Of a stretch of DNA of 64,000 nt, positions 18,002-26,766 are shown in pieces. Every line of letters begins with the position of its first letter. The stretch's first letter is position 1. The translations under genes were made by a program, and so were the position numbers. The notes under the pieces were generated by a model. The model did not search any database. It was given only the letters and a program-made list of their open reading frames with translations, and was not told the DNA's origin. The stretch spans positions 49,559 through 113,558 of the forward strand of contig PBAL01000024.1 of assembly GCA_002715965.1 (NCBI GenBank), read 5' to 3'. This stretch comes from Verrucomicrobiales bacterium. GTDB taxonomy: Bacteria > Verrucomicrobiota > Verrucomicrobiia > Limisphaerales > JAYPXF01.

Positions 18002-18853
18002 TCAATCAGCGATCTTTTCGATCTTCGAAGAAATCTTGTTCCAACGTGCGTTCCAGTCGGCCCAGTACGCCGTCCACTTCTCGCCCTTGAACTTTTCCTG
18101 CGCCTTCGTATGAACGTGAACGTAGGTTTTGGCATCACGCTTGAGCGAGGTGTTGTCGCGCCATCTGATCCAGGTTTCCATGAGGATGAGGGGGTTCTCG
18201 GGATATGCCGGTGCGAGGCGATTTGCAGTATCGAGATGATGACGCGCTTTCTTGCGGCTTCCCACGCTGATTGGCCAGCCGGGGGCGTCCCGATAAAGAA
18301 GCCCCAGGCAACGGTGCGCGCCGGCATGATCGAGCCTCGGATTGATGGAGATGGATCGTTGGAAGCTTCGTTCCATTCCCCGAACCAGGGAAAGGGCGCC
18401 GAGCATCTTGGTGCGGGCGAACTGGCCGGAGTTCAGTCCGTGATAGTACCAGCCTTCGGCAAGTTGGGGTACGCGGTCGATGAGGGTCTGTGAGATTTCG
18501 ATTCCCGCATGGGCGAGTTTGGCGCGGTGCGTTTTGTTGGTGGCGAATTCGCCCATGAGAAAGTAGGCGCGCGCGAGTTGCGAGGCGTTGGTGTTTGATG
18601 CCGGGTTCTTTGCGTATTGGGCCTTCCAGTGGTTGAGATTGGTTCGGGCGGTGTCGGCGAATTTGGGTGAGAGACTGGGTGGAGGGACGGTGAATTTCGG
18701 GGCCGCCGGGATGGTGAGAGTGGGGAGCGCGGTTGCTGCGATGGCGAGAATTCGAATGATGGAGCAGTAGAGTGATGGAGGCGTGGTCGGGCCGCCTGCG
18801 CTACCGGGGAGGTTCGCGCCTAGCCAATTGGTGATTGCCTTCAAATCCGCCAT
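18002..18853 (-). CDS. TPR-like repeat protein, function unknown
   Basis: A 283-residue, mostly helical protein. After a hydrophobic stretch near residues 30-48 (SIIRILAIAATALPTLTIP), which could serve as an export signal behind a long N-terminus, it has helix pairs resembling tetratricopeptide repeats (ASQLARAYFLMGEFA, AEGWYYHGLNSGQFA, SFQRSISINPRLDHAGAHR, KARHHLDTANRLAPAYPEN). The layout recalls periplasmic TRAP-associated TatT-type proteins, but that is weak. It ends convergently with the ThuA-like gene and starts 18 nt from the divergent lipoprotein gene. The annotated start may be too far upstream. Confidence 0.7.
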   Translation of the reverse strand: MADLKAITNWLGANLPGSAGGPTTPPSLYCSIIRILAIAATALPTLTIPAAPKFTVPPPSLSPKFADTARTNLNHWKAQYAKNPASNTNASQLARAYFLMGEFATNKTHRAKLAHAGIEISQTLIDRVPQLAEGWYYHGLNSGQFARTKMLGALSLVRGMERSFQRSISINPRLDHAGAHRCLGLLYRDAPGWPISVGSRKKARHHLDTANRLAPAYPENPLILMETWIRWRDNTSLKRDAKTYVHVHTKAQEKFKGEKWTAYWADWNARWNKISSKIEKIAD

Positions 18854-18871
18854 CTGTTTTATATTCCGGCG

Positions 18872-19087
18872 ATGCGTTTTAAGTGGAACCGGGTTGGTTT
18901 GGCAACATTTGCTCTCTTGGCAATGCTGTCTGCCTCTGGTTGCAGTGGTATCAACCAGAGCATCGGCGTCTCTCCCGCAACGTTCTTGTTGCCCGGATTC
19001 TTTCCCGGCCTCGTGGAAGACGGTTCATCCACCAACCATACAACCGTGGCCTTGGAATCGCCCCGGTTGGTCGCATCAACACAATAA
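18872..19087 (+). CDS. Small putative lipoprotein upstream of hpnH
   Basis: A 71-residue protein with a positively charged start, a hydrophobic core (VGLATFALLAMLSASGC) and a lipobox-like SASGC, so the mature form would begin at Cys 24. The mature part is short (about 48 residues), with a Pro/Gly/Phe-rich patch (LLPGFFPGL). It stops 2 nt before the hpnH ATG, which suggests translational coupling and a link to membrane lipid or envelope work. No family was recognised. Confidence 0.6.
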   Translation: MRFKWNRVGLATFALLAMLSASGCSGINQSIGVSPATFLLPGFFPGLVEDGSSTNHTTVALESPRLVASTQ

Positions 19088-19089
19088 TC

Positions 19090-20421
19090 ATGCGTTTTCC
19101 ATTGGCACTGTCGGCGAAAATTGCCGGCCATATCATCAAGCATAAGATCAAGCGTACGCCCAAGTTCGCGATGGTCCTGCAGCTTGAACCGCTGCATACC
19201 TGTAATTTGACGTGCACTGGCTGCGGGCGCATTCGGGAGTATTCGACCAGCCTCAAGGACATGATGACGCTGGACGATTGTCTTGGCAGCGCGTCCGAGT
19301 GCGATGCGCCAATGGTGTCCATCTGCGGTGGCGAACCGCTGATCTATCCCAAGATCGAGGAATTGATCGATGGCCTGCGCGATCAGGGCCGAATCGTTTA
19401 CGTCTGCACGAACGGTATGTTCATGCGGAAAAAGATGAAGGATTACCTCGCCTCGATTTATTCGCCGGAGCAGGAATCCACCCTGGAGGAACTCCTTGAG
19501 AAGGAACTCATCAGCGTAAAAGACGCGGCCAAAATCCGCAAGGGCAAGAAGGATGACCGTCCGGTGATCGCCCCAAGCAAGTGGATGTATTGGAACGTCC
19601 ATGTCGATGGAACTGAATACGTGCACGACCTGATCGTGGAACGCGAAGGTGTGTTCAAGGAATGCGATCTCGCGATCAAGATGGCCAAGATTCTCGGTTA
19701 CCAGGTTGCGACCAATACCACGGTTTACAAGGAGACCGACGTCGCCGAGATCGAAAAGATGTTCAAGTACTTCTCCGCGCAAGGCGTGGACGGACACACG
19801 ATTTCTCCCGGCTACGACTACGACGCGGCCAAGAAGGACATGGTCAAGCGCCTCGGCAAGGACCCGGGTAAATTCTTCCTGACGCGCGACATGACTCGCG
19901 AGAAGTTTGCCGACATTGAGAAGTGGGGCGAGCTGTTCACCATCTTCGGAACTCCGGTCTACCAGGAATTCCTCTCCGGCAAGCGCGAGCTGACCTGCAC
20001 GGCCTGGGCGATTCCCACGCGCAACATCCGCGGTTGGAAGGCGCCTTGTTATCTCATGACCGACGGGCACTACGACGGTTATCATGAGATGCTCGAGAAG
20101 GTGAACTGGGAAAGCTATGGCGTGGTCGATGGCGTTGCCCGGGATCCTCGCTGTGAAAACTGCATGGTGCACTGCGGTTATGATCCCAGCGGCGCGCTGG
20201 GAACGAGCTATCAGCCGGGCGACAACTGGAAAAACTTCAAATACAACTTTGGCGCGAAACCCAAGCCATTTCCTGACGGTGAGAAGATGGATGTCTTCAA
20301 CGGCTGCACGGTCGGCAAGGGACACCTGGCCGAAGCCAAGGCCGCGATTCAGAAAGCGGATGATCAGGGCGGCTGCTGTTCTTCGGAGGAGGTTTCCAAG
20401 ACGGAAGCCGCCAGCATGTGA
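19090..20421 (+). CDS. hpnH: HpnH, adenosylhopene-forming radical SAM enzyme (hopanoid side-chain synthesis)
   Basis: Radical SAM enzyme that attaches the 5'-deoxyadenosyl group to diploptene in hopanoid (bacteriohopanepolyol) synthesis. The iron-sulfur motif C-x3-C-x2-C is at Cys 38, 42 and 45 (HTCNLTCTGCG), followed by SICGGEPL and YVCTNGMFM. The later SPGYDYDAAKKD and the Cys-containing CTAWAIPTRNIRGWKAPCYL and CENCMVHCGYDP stretches are typical of HpnH. At 443 residues it exceeds the usual ~330-390. The main extra piece is a charged insert near residues 122-160 (EELLEKELISVKDAAKIRKG), and there is also a C-terminal tail ending in a CC-containing segment. The start at 19090 follows the lipoprotein stop by 2 nt. 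Confidence 0.92.
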   Translation: MRFPLALSAKIAGHIIKHKIKRTPKFAMVLQLEPLHTCNLTCTGCGRIREYSTSLKDMMTLDDCLGSASECDAPMVSICGGEPLIYPKIEELIDGLRDQGRIVYVCTNGMFMRKKMKDYLASIYSPEQESTLEELLEKELISVKDAAKIRKGKKDDRPVIAPSKWMYWNVHVDGTEYVHDLIVEREGVFKECDLAIKMAKILGYQVATNTTVYKETDVAEIEKMFKYFSAQGVDGHTISPGYDYDAAKKDMVKRLGKDPGKFFLTRDMTREKFADIEKWGELFTIFGTPVYQEFLSGKRELTCTAWAIPTRNIRGWKAPCYLMTDGHYDGYHEMLEKVNWESYGVVDGVARDPRCENCMVHCGYDPSGALGTSYQPGDNWKNFKYNFGAKPKPFPDGEKMDVFNGCTVGKGHLAEAKAAIQKADDQGGCCSSEEVSKTEAASM

Positions 20422-20434
20422 TGCAGGATTCTTC

Positions 20435-20465
20435 AAAAGGCCACGGTGCAAGCCGTGGCCTTTTT
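20435..20465 (+). terminator. Intrinsic terminator after hpnH
   Basis: A 12-bp stem formed by AAAAGGCCACGG (20435-20446) and CCGTGGCCTTTT (20453-20464) with a 6-nt loop, ending in a run of five T. It lies 14 nt after the hpnH stop, so it ends the lipoprotein-hpnH transcript and separates it from the decayed hpnJ remnant downstream. Confidence 0.92.
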
Positions 20466-20507
20466 GTTTCCGCTATGTGATTGTCGAGTTGGTCCTTCGC
20501 CTCCGAT

Positions 20508-20997
20508 ATGTCAGCACTCTTTCTCTCACCCCCAGCTTTGACGGGTTTGATGGCGGTGCGGGTTCGCGCTATCAGGCGCGGCGCGAGATGACGAGTTTCT
20601 GGTATCCCACCTGGTTGGCGCAGCCGGCCGCATGGGTTGAGGGTTCGAAGTCGTTGGACTGCCCGCCTCACGACACTGGTGTGAACGAGTGCCTCAAGGT
20701 GGCGAAGGAATACGAACATGTGATCCTTCATACTTCCACGCCTTCATTGCCGAATGACTGCAGGGTTGCCGAAGCCATCAAGGATCAGAAACCCAAAACG
20801 ACAATCAAATCTGTCGGGGCGCATGCGGCTGTTCTCCCGACCGAGACATTGAAGGCGTCGAAGGCGATCGATTGGGCGGGGCGCAAGGAGTTTGACTTCA
20901 CCTGCAAGGAGGTTGCTGAAGGGCGTGAACACCGATCAGATGCGCAAGTTTACCAAAGCCTGTCACAAGGCCGGCATGACCATGCAAGGAACGTTCC
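20508..20997 (+). pseudogene. hpnJ: Decayed hpnJ (hopanoid-associated B12-binding radical SAM protein)
   Basis: Translated pieces match the HpnJ plan but not in one frame. From ATG 20508 the frame reads MSALFLSPP. It then needs a one-nucleotide shift near 20529-20534 (in a C run) to continue as SFDGFDGGAGSRYQARREM, FWYPTWLAQPAAWVEGSK, HVILHTSTPSLPNDC and up to EFDFTCKEVAEG (about 20923). The next bases, in another frame, encode GVNTDQMRKFTKACHKAGM and MQGTF, which belong to a much later part of the protein. The whole radical SAM core with the C-x3-C-x2-C motif is therefore missing (roughly 170 codons by comparison with the remembered family layout). The remnant ends at a palindrome near 20988-20997. 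It cannot encode a working enzyme. Confidence 0.82.
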
Positions 20998-21159
20998 CAG
21001 TTTCGACGCGGTCATCACGTCCACCCGCCTGTCCCCGTTCACATCTGCGGTCCAGATCTGCACGCCGACTCCTGAAGCATCATCGATGAGATGCGGGATG
21101 TAGCTCGCCTCTCCGTTCGAGCGCTTGAGCTGGGACCAGTACACAACCGGGGCGTTCGA
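20988..21159 (-). pseudogene. Fragment of an FG-GAP/VCBS-repeat gene
   Basis: The minus strand encodes NAPVVYWSQLKRSNGEASY, then IPHLIDDASGVGVQIWTADV, NGDRRVDVMTASKLGTF. This matches the C-terminal repeat segment (calcium-binding-like DVNGD-x-x-x-D-V) of secreted FG-GAP proteins common in PVC bacteria. There is an in-frame stop just upstream (near 21160) and no start. Downstream it runs into the inverted hpnJ remnant at GGAACGTTCC. It is an orphan fragment left by a rearrangement, directly after the 3' end of the sulfatase gene. Confidence 0.65.
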
Positions 21160-21165
21160 TCAAAG

Positions 21166-23253
21166 TCAATCACCGACCTTGACTTTGTAACTCAAGACTT
21201 TGCCATTGAATTTGTTGGGAACCTTGTAGCTTCCCACTGGATCCTTGAAATCCTCACCTTTGTACAGACCGATCGCTGGTTGAGCCGTAAACAGGCCGGG
21301 TGATTTGCGTTCGGCGACAACGTCCCCGTTTATGTAGATTCGCATCGTCTCACGGCTCAATTCGGCGGTGAGCTCCAGCTTTCCGGATGCGTTTTTCTCC
21401 CCAATGAGTTCGGTCAGTTGGCCCTGTTGCCTCAGAGAAAAAGCGGGGCGTCCGTTTACGAAGTGGAGCGAGAATCCGTGCTGTACCCCGCCTTGCGAAA
21501 GCACGACGCCTTTCGGGTTCTTATGCCGAACGGTCGCGGACAGCGTGAAGGGCTTGTTTCGGATCACTGGGGGATTCGGCTCTTCTTTGGCGGTGGACTT
21601 GGGCTTGGAGTTGCCGCGCGTTCCCATTGGGTACACGTTTGCGCGTCTGGCCCAGGCATCCCATTGGTCGGCCATGCGTTTGGCCCGTTCGGGGTGCTTC
21701 GCACGCAGGTCCCTGGTTTCCGTGCGATCGGTCCGAATGTTGTAGAGTTCCCACTTGGAACGATCGACGCCAGTTTGTGCGGATACGCCCTTGCCGACGA
21801 GTTTCCAGTCGCCGTCTCGAATGAACGCGTTGTTCTCATGCTCGACGAAGATCGGTTCCTTGCGTCCGAGGGGATTGGCGGAGAAGGCGGGTCGCATCGA
21901 TATGCCGTCCAGTGCCGGGATGTCGTTTCCATGAAACTGCCTGGGGTATTTCGCGCCCGCGACATCGATGATGGTCGGCATCAGATCGATGAGCTGGCCG
22001 GGCTCGCGATACCAATCCCTGCGGGCCTTGATTTTCGCGGGCCAGTGCATGAAGAAGGGCGTCGATGCGCCGCCTTCGTGCACGAAGTGCTTGTAGAGTC
22101 GGAAAGGCGTGTTGCCGGCATTTGACCATGCTTCCCCGTAGCTGTTGCCGCTGTAGTTGTTTCTTTTTTCGATGTCGTAGAAATCTCCCCGGCCAAACAT
22201 TCCGCCTTCCTGGCAGGCACCGTTGTCGGAGAGGAACATGATGAGCGTGTCATTGAAGATTCTCTGTTGCTTCAGGAAACCTACGAGGCGGCCGATGTTC
22301 TGGTCCACACGATCGATCATTGCGGCATACACCGCCATTTTGAGGTCCATCTCGTCCTGCTTCTTTTCGTCCAGAGTATCCCAAGCGGGAATACTCGGCG
22401 TTCGTTTGGACAGGTCCCACTTCGGATTGATCAATCCAATCTCGCGTTGTCGCTTCAGCCGACGGGCGCGTAACTCATCCCAGCCGATGCGATATTTGCC
22501 GCGATATTTTGCAATGTCGTCCTCGAACGCCTGCAACGGCCAATGCGGTGCGGTGTAGGCGAGATAGAGGAAGAAGGGCTTGTCCGTCGATTCGGACCGG
22601 TGTTCCCGGATGAAGCGCATACCGTAGTCGGTGAAGGCATCGGTCGTGTAAAAGGCCTCATCGGTCGTGCTCTCTGGTTTCTCGATGTTCTCGTTTCCAA
22701 GAGTCATTCCCCGCGGGTGTGCCGGCAGAAAGAATCGCGTCGCTCCGGAGATGCAGCCGAAGTATTTCTCGAATCCACGCTGAAGCGGCCAACGGCTCTG
22801 GTGATTGTTGCCAAGGTGCCATTTACCGGACATCAACGTCGCGTATCCAGCGTCCTTGAGCACTTCACCCAGTGTGACGCATTTTCGATTGAGGTATCCT
22901 TGGTACGCCGGTGGTTGGTTTGCGCCCCGATTGGAGTTCGGCGGTTGGGTCATCCAACCGATACCAGTCTGGTGCGGGTGCAGGCCGGTCATCAGGGTCG
23001 CTCGCGTCGGGCAGCAGCGCCCGCTGTTGTAGAATTGTGAGAAGCGTATGCCACCATGTGCCAGAGAGTTGATGTTGGGTGTTTCGATTTCACTGCCGTG
23101 ATAGCCCAGATCCGCAAAGCCCATGTCATCGACCATGATGAGAATGATGTTTGGCCGCTCAGCTGTTTCGGCGACATGGAAAGTGATGGCGAGCAGCAGG
23201 GCTGTCAGAAATCTGTTCAACCCGATAGGCGTCCGGTTTGTGGGCGTCTGCAT
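21166..23253 (-). CDS. Secreted arylsulfatase (type I, formylglycine-dependent)
   Basis: A 695-residue sulfatase with a Sec signal peptide (FLTALLLAITFHVAETAE). The alkaline-phosphatase-like fold starts with NIILIMVDDMGFADLGYHG, where Asp residues bind calcium. The maturation motif C-x-P-x-R is seen as CCPTRATLMTG near residue 82; its first Cys becomes formylglycine. Further motifs are MSGKWHLGN and FLSDNGACQEGG. The last ~110 residues (from FTLSATVRHKNPKG) look like a LamG/concanavalin-type beta-sandwich, which may bind the glycan. It probably removes sulfate from algal or mucin-like polysaccharide. A dedicated maturase is not in the window. Confidence 0.93.
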   Translation of the reverse strand: MQTPTNRTPIGLNRFLTALLLAITFHVAETAERPNIILIMVDDMGFADLGYHGSEIETPNINSLAHGGIRFSQFYNSGRCCPTRATLMTGLHPHQTGIGWMTQPPNSNRGANQPPAYQGYLNRKCVTLGEVLKDAGYATLMSGKWHLGNNHQSRWPLQRGFEKYFGCISGATRFFLPAHPRGMTLGNENIEKPESTTDEAFYTTDAFTDYGMRFIREHRSESTDKPFFLYLAYTAPHWPLQAFEDDIAKYRGKYRIGWDELRARRLKRQREIGLINPKWDLSKRTPSIPAWDTLDEKKQDEMDLKMAVYAAMIDRVDQNIGRLVGFLKQQRIFNDTLIMFLSDNGACQEGGMFGRGDFYDIEKRNNYSGNSYGEAWSNAGNTPFRLYKHFVHEGGASTPFFMHWPAKIKARRDWYREPGQLIDLMPTIIDVAGAKYPRQFHGNDIPALDGISMRPAFSANPLGRKEPIFVEHENNAFIRDGDWKLVGKGVSAQTGVDRSKWELYNIRTDRTETRDLRAKHPERAKRMADQWDAWARRANVYPMGTRGNSKPKSTAKEEPNPPVIRNKPFTLSATVRHKNPKGVVLSQGGVQHGFSLHFVNGRPAFSLRQQGQLTELIGEKNASGKLELTAELSRETMRIYINGDVVAERKSPGLFTAQPAIGLYKGEDFKDPVGSYKVPNKFNGKVLSYKVKVGD

Positions 23254-23610
23254 CGCCCCAGCTTATGGAAAAGGTCGGAACGGACAAACCCCTTCGACAT
23301 TGATCACCCGATAAAGCCGTTCGAATTCGAAGGGTTCGAGAATTGGAGTCCGAGCAGGTTGTCGCTCCATGTAGCGACAACCCACTCTCCCTGCACCGTT
23401 ACGTGGTTTCGAACACGTTGGGGAGATTGAACACCCGAGCGGGCAGATCGGGAATAGGCTGACACAGCTATATCCGTAACGGATATAGTTTGAGCTGTTA
23501 GTAGTTGGGTTGGTGAATGGCAGGGAGATGAAATTGCCTGATCCGATTGATCGGATTGGAAGTGCTTTCGCATTGAAAACCCGCCGGTTTTGCGCTCTAT
23601 CTACCAGCCG
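23254..23610. other. 357-nt intergenic region with a perfect palindrome
   Basis: The region between the sulfatase start and the methyltransferase start is divergent, so both promoters should lie here. No coding segment was recognised. The clearest structure is the 21-nt palindrome at 23469-23489, described separately. Confidence 0.6.
23469..23489. promoter_or_regulatory. Perfect 10-bp palindrome (operator-like)
   Basis: CTATATCCGT (23469-23478) and ACGGATATAG (23480-23489) are perfect inverted repeats around a single central A. Length, symmetry and position in a divergent intergenic region are typical of a dimeric repressor site. The 1-nt centre is too short for an RNA hairpin loop, which favours DNA binding over a terminator. 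No regulator gene is adjacent. Confidence 0.45.
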
Positions 23611-24465
23611 ATGGTATCCGTCATCTCGGAGAGTGACTTGATATTGCCGGACGTGGTGAACACTGCACTGGTGACGCTGTTCTGCCGTGCCCAGGAGTCG
23701 CGTTCGGCAGGGGCGATAATCCGGGATCCTCGGGCGGTTGACCTGGCGGAAGCGCTCTTGCCGAGCTTGTCTGTATCCGGCTTGGAACTGCACCGTACGC
23801 TTGCGCGAGGCGAGTTGGATCGGGCGATGCAGGCTTATGTGGCGCTACGGTCGCGCAAGTTCGATCGGGTCGCAGGCGAGTTTCTGGAACGTAAGGCCGA
23901 CGGTTGGGTGGTCAATCTGGGCTGCGGACTGGACACACGGCGATGGCGGCTCGCCTCGGATCGCGTGCTCGATTTGGATCTTCCCGAAATGGCTGCATTG
24001 AGGCGGACATATCTGCGTGATTCACCAATCTCCGCGGATGTGATGAGTTTTGATTGGATGCGCGACGTGCGAAAGCAGGCATGCGGTCCGGTGTTGTTTC
24101 TGGCTGAAGGTCTGCTGATGTATCTGTCGATCGGGAAGGTGCGAGAGCTTGTCCTGGAGCTGAGGAAATGCTTCCCCGGCAGCGAGTTGTTGGCCGAAGT
24201 GTTCAACGAGGTCTGGTTGGATTTGAAACGGCGGGACAAAATCGACCGGCACCTGCAGGACAATCTGGGTTTTGGTGCGGAAGCGCGATTTGTTTCCGGA
24301 TTGAGAGAGTCTGACGACATGGAGCAATGGGGCGAAGGAATCCGTCTTGTTGGCGAATGGAGTTTCGTGGATGAGAACGAGCCCAAGCTGGGGCGGTTGC
24401 GAAAGTTGCGTCACTTTCCGGGATTTCGGAAACGCCAGTGGGTGGTGCATTACCAGCTGGGTTGA
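23611..24465 (+). CDS. Class I SAM-dependent methyltransferase, leucine carboxyl methyltransferase-like (PPM family)
   Basis: About 284 residues from ATG 23611 (MVSVISESDLILP); an alternative start at 23590 adds 7 codons. The family pattern is clear: SAGAIIRDPRAVDLAEAL, a SAM-binding glycine loop VVNLGCGLDTRRWRL, DLDLPEMAALRR, FLAEGLLMYL, and LLAEVFNEVW. Bacterial members methylate small-molecule carboxylates or hydroxyls, often in polyketide or tetracenomycin-type pathways, but many are free-standing and uncharacterised. It stops about 60 nt before the glgB start and may be co-transcribed with it. Confidence 0.85.
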   Translation: MVSVISESDLILPDVVNTALVTLFCRAQESRSAGAIIRDPRAVDLAEALLPSLSVSGLELHRTLARGELDRAMQAYVALRSRKFDRVAGEFLERKADGWVVNLGCGLDTRRWRLASDRVLDLDLPEMAALRRTYLRDSPISADVMSFDWMRDVRKQACGPVLFLAEGLLMYLSIGKVRELVLELRKCFPGSELLAEVFNEVWLDLKRRDKIDRHLQDNLGFGAEARFVSGLRESDDMEQWGEGIRLVGEWSFVDENEPKLGRLRKLRHFPGFRKRQWVVHYQLG

Positions 24466-24525
24466 CTGCTCGACCGGTTGTTTTTTATTCGCTCAAGTTG
24501 GCCGCTCTGGCACGCTCCGGGCGAG

Positions 24526-26727
24526 ATGATTCTATCTGCGGCAGAGCGCGACAGTCTGATCAATGCCAGCAACGCGGAACCGCATCAGCTTCTTGGGATG
24601 CATCCCCTGGGCGATGGCAGCGGAGTGGTGGCGCGCGCGTATCTTCAGAATGCCGAGAAGGTCTCCATTGCACCCACTCATGAAGATGACAAGCCCACAT
24701 TTGAGCTGATGCGGATCGATGAGTCAGGACTGTACGAAGGAACGACCGATGAGGCTGAGAAGGTCTACACCTATGACCTGATCATCCAGGACTTTCAGGG
24801 CAATGAACGGCAGACGCGCGATGCGTATTCGTTTTTTCCAAGCTTGGGTGAGGCGGATCTGTATCTGTTTGGGGAAGGCAACGAGCGTCGCATTTACGAC
24901 AAACTGGGATCACACCTGACGGAAATGGACGGAGTGGCCGGGGTGAGCTTTGCAGTCTGGGCGCCGAATGCCTTCAGTATCAGCGTGGTGGCTGATTTCA
25001 ACGACTGGGACGGACGATATCATCCCATGCGTAAACTCGGCACCTCGGGTATCTGGGAATTGTTCGTGCCGGGAGTTGGGCAGGGTGCTCATTACAAATT
25101 CGAGATTCGAACAGCAGCCGGCGATGTCGTGCTGAAGACCGATCCGTATGGGACGTTTTTTGAAGCGGCTCCCAAAAGTGCGGCCATCGTCTGGGATAAT
25201 TCGCAGTTTGAATGGTCGGATTCGGAATGGATGGAGAGTCGATCTCGACAAGATGCGTTGCGACGACCGGTCAGTATTTACGAAGTTCACCTGGGTTCGT
25301 GGATGAAGAAGAACGTCGCGGAGTCGTTCACCTATCGCGAGATCGCGCCGAAGATGGTCGAGTATGTTTCCTACATGGGGTTCACGCATGTCGAATTTCT
25401 GCCTCTGGCCGAGCACGCTTACTATCCTTCCTGGGGTTATCAGGTGACCGGTTTCTATGCGACGACCGGACGCTTCGGGACTCCGGATGACTTTCAATTC
25501 CTGGTGAACGCCCTGCATGAGGCGGGGATCGGCGTGATCATGGATTGGGTGCCGGCTCATTTCCCTCGGGACGAATGGGCCCTGGCACAGTTTGACGGGA
25601 CGGCGCTCTACGAACACGAGGATCCGCGGCAAGGCGCACATCAGGATTGGGGGACCTTGATTTTCAATTACGGCCGGCATGAGGTTCGGAATTTCCTCAC
25701 TGCCAACGCGCTGTTCTGGTGCGAACGCTTTCACATCGACGGACTGCGGGTTGATGCTGTCGCGTCGATGCTATATCTGGACTACTCGCGCGAATCGGAT
25801 CAATGGGTTCCAAATAAATACGGTGGTCGCGAGAACCTGGACGCCATCGATTTCCTCCGGGAGTTCAATCACCTCGTGCACACGGAGCATCCGGGCGTAA
25901 TGACCATCGCAGAGGAATCCACGGCGTGGCCGCAGGTGACGCGTCCGCCTTACATCGGTGGACTGGGATTCTCCTTCAAATGGAACATGGGCTGGATGCA
26001 CGATACGCTGGGCTATTTCAAGCGGGAAGCAATCCACCGCCAGTACCACCAGAACGATCTCACCTTCGCGATGCTCTATCATTCGAACGAGAACTTCCTC
26101 CTGCCGCTTTCGCACGATGAAGTCGTTCATGGGAAGGGGACACTCCTGAGCCGGATGCCCGGTGATGATTGGCAACGCTTCGCGAACCTGCGCGCCTTGC
26201 TCGGCTACCAGTGGCTGTTTCCGGGCAAGCAGTTGTTGTTCATGGGCGGAGAATTCGGCCAGTCGCACGAATGGAGCGAGAACCGGGGCGTCGATTGGCA
26301 TCTGCTGGAAGAAGGTCCATACCACCGTGGGGTTCAGAGCTTCCTTGCCGACCTCAACAAACTCTACCGATCGCAACCGGCGTTCTGGGAAAGCGACTAC
26401 GATGAGGAAGGTTTTTATTGGCTGGATTGCTCGGACAATTTGCACAGCGTTCTGTCGTTCGTGCGCCAGACGAAGAACGGAGAGAACCGCTATCTCATCG
26501 TCCTGCATCTCACTCCGGAGCTGAGAACGCATTACCGGATCGGCCTTCCTGCGCCCGGGCGCTGGAAGGAGGTCTTGAACAGCGACTCCGCGAACTATGG
26601 CGGAAGCAACGTGGGCAACCTCGGTGGCAAAGCCAGTGAGGCCTATCCCATGCACGGCCACAAGTATTCCGCGGAATTCGCCCTGCCGCCATTGAGCATC
26701 AGCGTCTTCGAATGGGAACCTGAGTGA
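24526..26727 (+). CDS. glgB: GlgB, 1,4-alpha-glucan branching enzyme
   Basis: GH13 enzyme that introduces alpha-1,6 branches into glycogen. From ATG 24526 it has 733 residues, as expected. The N-terminal part carries the carbohydrate-binding beta-sandwich modules (EPHQLLGMHPLGDG, VSFAVWAPNAFSISVVADFN). The barrel holds YEVHLGSWMKK, GFTHVEFLPLAEH, the nucleophile Asp in FHIDGLRVDAVASML, the acid/base Glu in MTIAEESTAWP, and the His-Asp pair in LPLSHDEVVHGKG. No other glycogen gene is nearby. Confidence 0.95.
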   Translation: MILSAAERDSLINASNAEPHQLLGMHPLGDGSGVVARAYLQNAEKVSIAPTHEDDKPTFELMRIDESGLYEGTTDEAEKVYTYDLIIQDFQGNERQTRDAYSFFPSLGEADLYLFGEGNERRIYDKLGSHLTEMDGVAGVSFAVWAPNAFSISVVADFNDWDGRYHPMRKLGTSGIWELFVPGVGQGAHYKFEIRTAAGDVVLKTDPYGTFFEAAPKSAAIVWDNSQFEWSDSEWMESRSRQDALRRPVSIYEVHLGSWMKKNVAESFTYREIAPKMVEYVSYMGFTHVEFLPLAEHAYYPSWGYQVTGFYATTGRFGTPDDFQFLVNALHEAGIGVIMDWVPAHFPRDEWALAQFDGTALYEHEDPRQGAHQDWGTLIFNYGRHEVRNFLTANALFWCERFHIDGLRVDAVASMLYLDYSRESDQWVPNKYGGRENLDAIDFLREFNHLVHTEHPGVMTIAEESTAWPQVTRPPYIGGLGFSFKWNMGWMHDTLGYFKREAIHRQYHQNDLTFAMLYHSNENFLLPLSHDEVVHGKGTLLSRMPGDDWQRFANLRALLGYQWLFPGKQLLFMGGEFGQSHEWSENRGVDWHLLEEGPYHRGVQSFLADLNKLYRSQPAFWESDYDEEGFYWLDCSDNLHSVLSFVRQTKNGENRYLIVLHLTPELRTHYRIGLPAPGRWKEVLNSDSANYGGSNVGNLGGKASEAYPMHGHKYSAEFALPPLSISVFEWEPE

Positions 26728-26766
26728 GCATGGGCAAACGGACTTACTAGAGTCAGCTCCGCGACC

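Noticed and set aside
18859..20451. A 530-codon minus-strand open frame opposite hpnH.
   Set aside because: It is antisense to a clear HpnH with its iron-sulfur and CGGEP motifs; the antisense peptide matches no family.
23304..23573. An 89-codon minus-strand frame in the sulfatase/methyltransferase gap.
   Set aside because: It contains the palindrome, has no domain, and no start signal was seen.
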